Shown here in pieces: positions 35,994 to 47,900 of a stretch of 64,000 nt of DNA. The DNA comes from Holacanthus passer (taxonomy: Eukaryota; Chordata; Actinopteri; Pomacanthidae), in NCBI GenBank assembly GCA_025331565.1, contig JAFREQ010000015.1, positions 992,001 to 1,056,000 on the forward strand, given 5' to 3'. A program made the translations under genes and the position numbers. Numbering within the stretch: position 1 is the first letter of the stretch; every line of letters begins with the position of its first letter. The notes beneath the pieces are model-generated. The model was given only the letters and a program-made list of their open reading frames with translations. It did no database searches and was not told where the DNA came from.

Positions 35994-38900
35994 GTACAAA
36001 CACACACATGGTCACATAAATATGATCAGCAAACTTTTGTAAACTTTCTCCAAATCTTATCAATAGTCAACATAACAGAGCATAGAGATTTGTTATTGCT
36101 TCAGTGTGAAAGCTGTAAACTCCAGGAAGTCAAGTGTCACTAAGCTTTCCCTTTAACAAACTTCAATGTTTTTGAACAGCAGTGCTTTATTTCTGGTTGT
36201 ACTAATTAAATGCATGTGAAATCGGACATTTGTGACGTCAAAATATTTTCAGGTCAACAAAAAAAATGGAGCAAGAAAGTTGTACAGACTAGTTTTCCAG
36301 TTTTACGCCATCCTGCACAGACCAACTTGGCTGTTTGCTGCCTGTCAGAGGGTTGGCACATGCCCATTTAATTTTTGGCACATGCTAATTTGTTAGAAAT
36401 CATGTTTGATAATACAGTTGAACAAGCCAAAATGTCACACATGCCAATTTTAAAATGCAGATTAATGGTCAGCTGAAGCGAACTGACCTCTGACGAGACT
36501 CTGTCTCATGGCAGCTGGCCACAGAGAGACTGCCAGAAATCAACCTGTAATTGTTTACGTTCTGTGTTCTCTAAAGGCTGATATTGTCTCAAGTGACGAA
36601 ACTGATTTGTAGTGAAAGCTGTTTTAGCCACAGCCAGATCTGTACAGTTTACAAAGCATGCTTCTGGTTTTTGTCTGAACTGAAGTGGAACAAATACTAC
36701 ACACAGAGGTGGAACATTTAATCACATCTGTTTTCATTGTCCATACATTTTTACGCTCTAGTGTGTGCCCATGTGGATTTCTGCTTTTGTCTAGTTTTTG
36801 CTTGACCTTTTTAAAAACACACACCTTACACCTCTGTCTTCTGGCCAGAAGAGGCGCTCCAATCGTGTGGTGAAGAGGAAGAAGTACACGGAGGACCTGG
36901 ATATCAAGATAACGGATGATGAGGATGAGCAGGAAGACGTAGACGTTACTACGACCGCAGCAGCGGTGGCCTCCATCAGCGGCGGGACGGCAGCACAGCT
37001 TAAACAGGAACTGGAGCTGGATGGTGACGGACAGCCTAGCATGCAGTTCTTTGTGGTGAGTGTACAACTATTGTAACAAAGTTATTTCTTCTCTGTTGAG
37101 ATTGAAAGGATCTCATAAATAGATTGACATTGATTGAAATGGGTTGACTTTGTTAGTTTATGCATACTGTGTATTTGCAATGTTGGATTGAAGGTGTGTA
37201 GGTCAACAGTATTTAGTGTAATACTTATACTGTATATGTGTAATACTTATTTTTACAGGAAAACCCAAGTGAGGAAGATGCTGCCATTGTTGACAAAGTT
37301 CTGTCTATGAGGTTAACCAAGAAGGAAGTATGTTTATTCCATTTTTTATTTATTCTAACATAATTCCTTAATTCATTTATTTTAATCTAATTTTGAGAAT
37401 CATAAAAAACCCGAAACTTGTTGTCTTCCAGGTGTCCCCGGGCCAGTATACCAATGTTGAGGAATTCTTTGTAAAATACAAGAACTAGTAAGTGTCAGGG
37501 TCTCAATAACCTTTGGCTTTGGCACTTGACAGTTTTTATTTTTTGAGGAGACATCCAGATGAGTAAAACTTGACTCTCTTGTTCTTAGTTCATACTTACA
37601 CTGTGAGTGGGCCAGTTTGGAGCAGCTGGAAAAGGATAAGAGGATCCATCAAAAGATCAAGAGGTTCAAGACCAAACATGCACAGATGAGACACCTCTTC
37701 CATGAGGTGAGAAGGAAGCACATGTGGAAAACTCTTAATGGATCTCTCTTTTTGGATGTAGTTTAACTACTTGAACTATTACTTTCTGCATATTTCTGCT
37801 GTCTCTGACCCTGTGGTTCTCTGCAGGATGAGGAGTCTTTTAACCCGGACTATGTAGAGGTGGACAGAATCCTGGACGTCTCCCACAGTGTGGACAAGGA
37901 CAATGGCGAGGTGAGAGACCAGACCTTATCAAGACATGACTTTTAACAGCTGGACAGAAGAAATTAGCTGTTGCTCTCTTGGCTGTGTGGTCTACACTCT
38001 TCTGTTTTTTTCTTACACATATATGCAGGTTTTTAAAAATGCAGGTAAACCAGCTAAAGTAGACTCCTTTCCTATTGCCAGTAGACGGGTTAGCGTTTTT
38101 TTTTCCTGGTATGTCACTTTTGATGTTAGTAACATGCAGGAAAATAGGGAACAGTAGAAGGCAGCATGGAGGCCAGTGAATGCTACAGTGCTTACGTTAT
38201 ACATCTATTACTTCAGTCTCTCCTTCAAACTCAGCGCCAACTGAATGATGTCGCGTTGCACATTTTTGCCAGACTGTAAAAACAATAAATTTTCAATGCG
38301 CGTCATAGTTGTGCACTGGAAAAGAGGTGAAAATTAGCACATCAACCCAGGTGTCCTGTTTCCATCACTGGCGATTGGAACTGTAGCCAATAAAAACCTG
38401 TGACTACTGCAGAGTCATTTGACCCAGGAATGAATGCCAATTTATACCCTTTCCCATTGAGTATCAAAAATATTAACCTTTTCTCTTTTTTTCAAGCAGC
38501 ATGTTCGCAATAGTTAAATGCTTGCTTTCACTTTTTCCCCCCTCCAGCCTGTTATCTACTACTTGGTGAAGTGGTGCTCTCTGCCTTATGAAGACGCCAC
38601 TTGGGAACTGAAGGAGGACGTGGACGAGGGCAAGGTCGAAGAGTTTGAGAAAATCCAAAACCGACAACCTCGCCTGAAGAGAACGGTGAGCAGTCAAGTG
38701 GAAGAGATTTTTTTAAACTGAAGTTTATTTCTAATCAGGTATTTATGCATATTCTGAATTTGGTCAGAAACTCGTGTGGAAAGAATGCATAGATTTTTAC
38801 ACTTCATCTAAAGTGGAAAACTTCATACTTTAATAGCGATAAATTCAATGAATATGGGTGGAAAAGATGTTTAGAATTAAAAAATGATGTTGCAGTACCT

Positions 38901-41900
38901 GCTTTTGTTTCTATTGTAGCCAGGGTGTTGGTGTCCAAGACCAAAAAAGTAAAGGGTTCTGGTGGTTCTCTTTTCATCAATTGTCCTTCTCTATTCTCAG
39001 GCACGTCCGTCTGCCAGTTCATGGAAGAAGCTGGAGGAGTCCAGAGAATACAAGAATGGCAACACCCTCAGAGAGTACCAGCTAGAAGGAGTCAACTGGC
39101 TGCTCTTCAACTGGTACAACAGGTATTTATCACACAGGCACATACTACACTCCATGGTCACCTGTGGCAAAGTGCAGCTTGGGTCAAACTGGATTAGTTC
39201 TACTGGGTAAGGTGCTGTAATGAAAGATGTAGCATTATCAACTCTAGAATTTGAGGTATAATATGAGGTAGGCATTGTGTTGAAATCGTTTTTCTTTTCC
39301 CAGGGCTTTGCTAATGACCCTCTGTTTCTTGTCTTTTAGGCAGAACTGTATCCTGGCAGATGAGATGGGTCTGGGGAAGACCATCCAGTCTATCACACTG
39401 CTGTCCGAGGTGTACGCGGCTGGCATCCAAGGCCCTTTCCTGGTCATTGCTCCCCTCTCCACCATCACCAACTGGGAGAGGGAGTTCTCCACGTGGACCA
39501 ACATGAACGCCATCGTCTACCACGGCAGCCTGGCCAGCAGACAGATGATCCAGCAGTATGAGATGTACTGCAAGGATGATAAGGTGGGGTTATTGATCAC
39601 GGCTGTTCTTGATTAACTTACTGATGTTAAACATGTCTAATGAAAATTGCCCTTCTGTGTACAGGAGCACTTGATCCCAGGTGCTTACAAGTTTGACGCC
39701 CTCATCACAACCTTTGAGATGGTGTTATCTGACTGCCCAGAGCTGAGGGAGATCTCCTGGCGTTGTGTGATCATCGATGAGGCTCACCGCCTCAAGAATC
39801 GCAACTGCAAGCTGTTGGACAGCTTGAAGATGCTGGATCTGGTGAGTGGACCACTGCCGAATGTGGATTTCAGAGCAAAACCATCATCATCAAATGGGCA
39901 GAGAATAGGAGTCTCATGGTTAAATGTTGCTTTTACCAAATACATGCGGTTTGAATTTAATTAGAAATGTTGCTTTCCCTTAATGCACTGGTTTCTCTTT
40001 ACATAGTGTAAAGAGACACACAATTTAACATTGAGACTTACTTTGAATGGCTTTTCAAGAATAGGATTTTATTTCTACATTTTCCTCACCTGTTATCTTT
40101 TTTTTCCCTCTCCCTTTTTATTTCCTGGTTCTTCTTCCTGTTCCTCCTTAATCATCCTCTTCATCTTTTATACATCTTTTTTCCTTCCCTCTCTGCGTGA
40201 TGAATAATTGGTCCTACCTTTCCCTTCTTCCTCCACCTTGTTTGATGCCTCTATCCTCTACTATGTTCTATTTGTGTTCTGTGTGCTCTCCCAGGAACAC
40301 AAGGTGTTGTTGACTGGCACTCCTCTCCAGAACACTGTGGAGGAACTCTTCAGTCTGCTTCATTTCCTGGAGCCTACTCAGTTTCCTTCTGAGACAGAAT
40401 TCCTCAGAGACTTTGGAGACCTCAAAACGGAGGAACAGGTGTGAAATATACTCATATTGGCACTTACACACTCATATTCATACACACACCAATCAGTGTC
40501 CTTTGTCTTGCACATCTGAACGTTTAACTGCTGTTGTATAGTTGTCAGTGAACAAATCTTTCTCTTTTCTGATTCACAGGTTCAGAAGCTGCAGGCCATC
40601 TTGAAACCCATGATGTTACGAAGGCTCAAAGAGGATGTTGAGAAGAACTTGGCACCCAAACAGGAGACCATCATTGAGGTAAGTATAAATAGTGCACATT
40701 CAATGTAAACTCTGTGCTGTGTTTAGAGATCTGAATCACACCAATAAGGCAACCATTTGATTCTTGGATTGTTCTTTCTCTCAGGTTGAGTTGACGGATG
40801 TCCAGAAGAAGTACTACCGGGCCATCCTGGAGAGGAACTTCAGCTTCCTCAGTTTAGGGGCAAACAGTAACAGCAATGTCCCCAACCTGCTCAACACTAT
40901 GATGGAGCTACGCAAGTGCTGCAACCACCCCTACCTCATCAATGGTATTGGATCACTAGATTAACTCACAGTCTTCTGCAGGCAATGTTGATAAGTTTAA
41001 ATGTATTCTGTCTGCTGACATTGGATGTGATTGACAACAGCAGGTTGTTTAGCTCTTGGTACTGGGCATCTTGTGGTCTATATATTCTATATGCTGTTCC
41101 AATTGTAACTTACCTGAATTCTGCCATACTGTCCATATAGTCATTTGAAAGGAAATAGAAATAGAAAGAGTCGACTAAGTTGAAAAACAAAAACGTATTT
41201 CAGGTGGTGCCACTAGCGTTGTAGTTTGTATTCATTTGGTGCCATTTTGCAGAGTGAGCTTCTGTTAAATCAGAGGTGGAATGTTCCTCTAAAGCTGGCT
41301 GCACACGATAAGCAGGCTGAGCTGCACTTGCAGCAGGTTTGGACAGTGCTGAGAAATCAGCTTCACAGGTCATTGCATAATATATGCTGTGTAAACAAGA
41401 ACTGCACATTAAAATTGATGAAAAATGCAATTAGCACTTATTTTCAAAACTGATTAATTAACCTTTGGAAACTTAAAAGGCGTCCTTCATTATTAACCCT
41501 CACAGTCAGCTGTAATATTACACTTTTAAAAGCCAGTATAAAATCTGTCTTTGTGGAACAGCTGTCACTCGTTCTGTGGGGAAACAAAAACATAAGTCGT
41601 CGCAAAGTGACTCTTCTAGTGATTACATGTAGAAAGCCTAATCCAGACTTTTTACAGTCATCAACTAGTAAAAGCTAATTCAAATGCCATGTACATATGA
41701 CTTTGTTTTTTTGTTAAACATTTATCTTGCTGACTGGTAGCTAGTTTTGAATTTTAAAAGCTCAAACAATACATTTTCTGGTGACGTGTTGTAGCTGTTT
41801 GTTACAGGGAACTGTTAATGTAACTGTAATATTTTACCCACGTTGATGAATTTGCGATATGCATCAGAATGATTCAAGGCTGCACAGTAGATCAGTGCCA

Positions 41901-44900
41901 TTTCACACTGTGAAAAGCTTTCATCATTGGATAGCATCATAAAATTTGATCCCTGTCTCTCTCCTCATCCAGGCGCGGAGGAGAAGATCGTAGCGGAGTT
42001 GCGGGAGGTGTACAACCCCCTGGCTCCCGACTTCCATTTGCAGGCCCTGATTCGGTCGGCCGGCAAGTTGGTGCTACTGGACAAGCTGCTGCCTCGCCTC
42101 AAGGCTGGTGGCCACAAAGTGCTCATCTTCTCCCAGATGGTGCGCTGCTTGGACATTCTGGAGGACTACCTCATCAACAAGAGGTAAGAGGCCAAAGTGT
42201 TAATGCAGTAGATGATTTTTATAAATGTGTTGCCATAACTGTTCAAAGCATTATGAGTACTTATGTGATGTGTTAATATAAGGTATATTAACTTATTTTT
42301 AACAGATACCTTTATGAGCGAATTGATGGCAGAGTGCGTGGGAACTTGCGTCAGGCTGCCATCGATCGCTTCAGCAAGCCTGACTCAGACCGCTTTGTCT
42401 TCCTGCTGTGTACCCGTGCTGGTGGCCTGGGTATTAACCTCACTGCTGCTGACACCTGTGTTATATTTGACTCTGACTGGAACCCTCAAAATGACCTGCA
42501 GGTACAAGATTGTGCTGTACTTTCTGGTATAAAGTTAGTTCAGTGAGACAGCAAGAGCCACAAAGCATCTTTGCGTGTATTTCTTTGTTAACACTCTTAC
42601 ACAATTCATTTCCGAAATTTGGAACCATTTTCATCTTTTTATCTCACTGTGTATGATGTTCTTTTTGACCTTTTTTTGTTCTTCTATCAGGCCCAAGCAC
42701 GTTGTCATCGTATCGGCCAATCTAAGGCTGTCAAGGTCTACCGTCTGATCACTAGGAATTCCTATGAGAGAGAGATGCTGGATAAAGCAAGTCTGAAACT
42801 TGGTCTGGATCGCGCCGTCCTGCAGAGCATGAGTGGCAACAAAGACAGCAATGTCAACGGGGTAAGGAACCTGACAGTCATTAACTCAAACTGCCAGGTC
42901 ATTTTTTGGCTGGTCAGTTTTATTACATCTCATTTATTTAAAAAAATGAGTTTGCTTAATCCAGTTTGGGCCACTTGTGTAAATTGCTTTTTGCTTCACC
43001 TTCAACAGATCCAGCAGTTCTCCAAGAAGGAGATTGAGGACCTGCTGAGGAAGGGAGCGTACGCTGCTATCATGGATGAGAATGATGAAGGCAGTCGCTT
43101 CTGTGAGGAGGACATCGACCAGATCCTTCAGCGAAGAGCCACCACCATCACCATCGAGAGCGAGGGCAAGGGCTCCACGTTCTCCAAGGCCAGCTTTGTG
43201 GCCTCTGAGAACCGCAATGACATCGCCCTCGATGACCCTGAATTCTGGCAGAAATGGGCCAAGAAAGCTGACATCGACATGGACTCCATCAACAGAAAGG
43301 TAAGTGCAAGGTGTTGGGAGATGGAGTCAGAGAGTAACCTACTATCTTCATTCACGCCAGCTGGTAAAATACTATAGATGTTACTAGTTTATCTAGTAAA
43401 TAGTAGTATAGTATATTTAGTATATTTTTTTGTAAATATGTAGTATGTTCATTCTGAATTTGATACCAGCAACACATTTCAAACAAGTTGGGACAGGGGC
43501 AGTAAAAGACTGGGAAAGTTGTGGAATGATCCAAAAAAAAAACCTTTGGAACATTCCACAGGTAAATAAATTAATTGGTAACAGATGATTGAATCATGAT
43601 TGGGTGTGAAAGGGTTAGTTATTCACAAGAAAGGAAGGGGCGAGGTTCACCACTTTGTGACCAACTGAGTGGGCAAATAACCGGTTTTAGAACAATTCTT
43701 AACGCACATTTGCAAGGAATTTAGGGATGTCACCATCTACAATCCATAATATCAGCGATAAATAAAGCATATTACTACATGGGCTCAGAAACACTTCATA
43801 AAACCATTGTCAGTAAATGCAGTATATCGCTGCATCTACAAATGCAAGTTAAGACTCACCATGCAAATACCATATTCAACAACATCCAGAAACGTCCACA
43901 TTTCAAGTTGTTGTTGGAAATCATGCTCGTTCTCTCCCCCACAGAACACCCTCGTGATCGACACTCCCAGAGTCCGCAAGCAGACCCGGCAGTACTCCAG
44001 TTTACGAGGAGAAGGTGGAGACCTGTCTGATCTGGACAGTGACGACGAGTATCCACCTGCCAATTCCAGACAGTCGCGCTCCTCCCGGCGCTCCGACCGC
44101 CACAGTGGAGGGGGTTACGGCCGCACCGACTGTTTCCGGGTTGAGAAACACCTGCTTGTCTATGGGTATGTGGACTTTGTTAATGAAGTTCATAATAATG
44201 AACTTTTATTTGATGGGTATAATTTATTTATTTTTCACTCTGCTACCCTTTTTTCTTCTTCTCCAGTTGGGGTCGCTGGAGAGACATCTTGTCCCACGCC
44301 AGGTGTAAGCGTCGTCTTAGTGAGCGCGACGTGGAGACGATCTGCCGCGTCATCCTGGTCTTTTGTCTGCTACACTACCGAGGAGATGAGAACATCAAAA
44401 GTTTCATCTGGGAACTCATCACACCACCAGAAAACGGGCGCGAACCCCAAACACTACTTAACCACTCTGGTAGGAGCTGCACAGTGGCTAAATCACTTTG
44501 TTTGAAGGACAAAACGCATTTCTACTTAAATCATAACCCTTTTCACATAGTTGGTGCTGCTGCATGCTTGCACACCTTTCCTTGTTGTTACGTTGTCTGT
44601 CTGTTATCTATTATTGAAATATTTAACTGTACATATTTTTTCCTCTGTCTAGGCCTGTCTATCCCTGTTCCAAGAGGCAGGAAGGGAAAGAGAGTAAAGG
44701 CCCAGAGCACATTTGATGTTCAGAAGGTGGAGTGGATCCGCAAGTACAACCCTGACACCCTGCTTCTGGACGACAGCTACCGCAAACACCTCAAGCACCA
44801 GTGCAACAAGTCAGTGAAGCCGAAGTCAGCTGTGTTTTCCTGAGTGTGTGTACACATGAAAGCATTGCATTGCCGTCCACGTTCAACCAGTAAAATCTCT

Positions 44901-47900
44901 CCTCTCCGATTTTAGGGTGTTGTTGAGAGTGCGTATGCTGTACTACCTGAAGCAGGAGGTGATTGGCGAACATGCCGACTCTGTCCTGAAAGGGGCTGAC
45001 ATCAGGTACCTTATACTTTCCTTTGCACAATAAGTGAAATGCAGACAGACACACTGATTCAGTTGCTAACAAGTTCACTGTGATACACTTGAACAGCTTG
45101 CCATGAATATATTATTTTTTTCCACAGGGATGTTGATATCTGGATGCCTGAGATGGAGCAGCAGGAGGTACCTGCAGGATGGTGGGATGCTGAGGCAGAC
45201 CGCTCGCTGCTTGCTGGCGTATTTAAACATGGTAGGTTTTCTCTATATATAAGCTTATAACATTCATAAGAATAGGTGTGTGGATGTGTTATGGCTTAAA
45301 AAATGATATTGTAACTAGCTCAGTGGTGATCATGTTTCTCATTATTGTAACATGTGTCAAACTACTCCAGATGGCTCAGATCTGGAACTTGTTATTGCAC
45401 AATCTGTCGAACATTTATTTTTAACAGCCTTCACTCTATCTGTGTTACCAGGTTATGAGATGTACACCACTATGCGTGCTGATCCCTGCCTCTGCTTCCT
45501 GGAGAGAGCCGGTCGGCCTGATGACAAGGCTATTGATGCGGAGCAGCACACTGGTGATGCCGAGCTGGGAGATGAGTGAGTGATCCTGGCTAACTAGGCT
45601 GTTTAAAATCTTTAAATTGATAACATGAAACACATTGGAAACGTAAGGCCCTTTACTGAACACATGTGCCACCCTTTTCCTGCTTAATGGTGCTATATTG
45701 TTTGTGTTGTACAGTGCTGACTATGATAAGTACTCAGAGGACCCGGAGTTCAAGCCCGCATCAAGACACGCCAAAGATCTTTTTGAGGAGGTATGAATCT
45801 AAGCCTTCACATCACAAGTGGCTCTGTTTGCACTAGATGTTTTGTAAAGACTTGGTTTAATATTTTGGAATTAAACAATAGTGTTAAACAATTTACGGAG
45901 TCTCTATTTCACCTTGTCCTCCAGCCTGACTCCATGAACGTGGACGATGAGATTTCTGTGGAAGACAAAGCAGGGCCAGTGATCACAGAAATCTTATCCA
46001 GTCAGAGCGCTGGGTGCGACTGGCCCTCCAGCTCATCACTCACAGCACGGTTGCGGCGACTGATCACAGCTTACCAACGCAGCTACAGGCAGGAGCAGCT
46101 GAAGATTGAAGCAGAGGCAAAGGGTGACCGCAGGCGCAGGCGGTGTGAACAGGCCAGCAAGCTGAAGGAGATTGCGCGGCAGGAGCGCCAACAGAGGTAC
46201 ACTGGTGTTACACTTTTTTCTGTCTCCAGTGGTCAGGAAAAATTATGCTCACTTCAGCATATACTTAAGTTTTCCACAGGGTATTATTGTCTCAATTCAA
46301 GGCTTCAACTATTGTAGGAGTGTGCAGCATTCATTGTAAATTGTTAATTCATGTTTTAAATTCTGGCCATTTTCTTTTTCTATTCTACAAATTTGTTCAC
46401 ATCTTATTCTTACTTTGTCAATGGCACTTAAAGATCCCCTGTTGAATGTAGTCTATAAAAATTTCAAATGCTTGTGAAAAATGCTAATCACAATTTCCCA
46501 GAGCCCAAGGTGATATCTTCAAATTACTTTTTTGTCCAACCAACAGACCAAATCCTTCATTTACTATCATAAGTGACATACATTTACATAAATTTCCTTA
46601 TAGTTAGGAAACTGGAACCAGCAAGTGTTTGAAACAATTAATTGATTATCGTTGCAGCTCTAAAAAAAAAAAAAAAGGGAAAAAAAGAGATGAATTCATT
46701 ACCTTCCTCGTAAGTCTTTGCCTTTGTCGGCACATTGCTGCGTGTCTTGTCACATTACAGCCACCTGTGGATCAGTAGAATAGTGTGAAACCATTGGCAG
46801 GAATGTGCATAGTGTCACACAACACGACACGACAACAACAGAAAAACAAAACAGAAAGTGAAGTAACTTAGCGTGCCACCATAGTATCAATGAAGACTTT
46901 TAAAAAGATACATCGACTCATCCCTGAAAATATGTTTAAAGTGGATACAAATATTCACCATTTTCCTTCTCTTTAATCACTGTACTTGCTTTCTGTCTTG
47001 CTCCCAGGTGGACACGTAGGGAAGAATGCGACTTCTACCGCGTGGTATCCACTTTTGGTGTGGAAAAGATTAAAAAGGAGCCAGGTCTTCCCGAGGCGGG
47101 AGACCCCGACTTTGACTGGAACCGCTTCCGAACCTTTGCTCGTCTGGATAAAAAAACTGATGAGAGCCTCAGTCGATACTTCCGCTCTTTTGTTGCCATG
47201 TGCCGGAGAGTTTGCCACCTGCGCCCAGGCCGTGGTGAAGGTAACTACTGCTCCACATGCTGTCAAAATGGAATCGATTTGGCTGCTTGTGCATCAGTTT
47301 AAGTGCTGGATGCTTAATTTTTGTTGGGGTTCATAATGTTCCATCAACATCTTATTAGTGGGCTTGGTCATTTTTGATAAATCCAGGTTTTTATACTCTT
47401 GTGTGTCTTCTCTCATCCTGCTTAGATCCATCAGAGCTTTCCCAGACTGTGGCCCCCATCACTGAGGAGCGTGCTTCCCGTACCCTATACCGCATTAGCC
47501 TCCTGCGTCGCCTCCGTGAGCGAGTCCTGCCACACCCCTCCCTGGAGGAGCGCCTGCCGCTGGCTCCACCCAGCTCTGAACTGCCCGCTTGGTGGAACAT
47601 ACCGGACCACGATCGTCAGCTGATGCTGGGCGCCTCACTGCACGGTGTCAGCCGCACAGAGCTTTCCATCTTCTCAGACCCACAGTTCACTTTCGGTCAG
47701 GCTCGGGAAGAGTTCATCCTGAACCAGCAGGCCCCACCCCCTCCTCCGCCACCACAGGCACCGCCCATCATGCCCCTCAGCCAGCCAAAGACTGAGGAGG
47801 ATTTTACTGGCGTGAAGGAGGAGGGAGCCGAAGAGGACGGCCGGCTGCTTGGAGGTCAAATCGGTGCTGACCTGCAGAACACGCCCTTGAGTCATCATGA

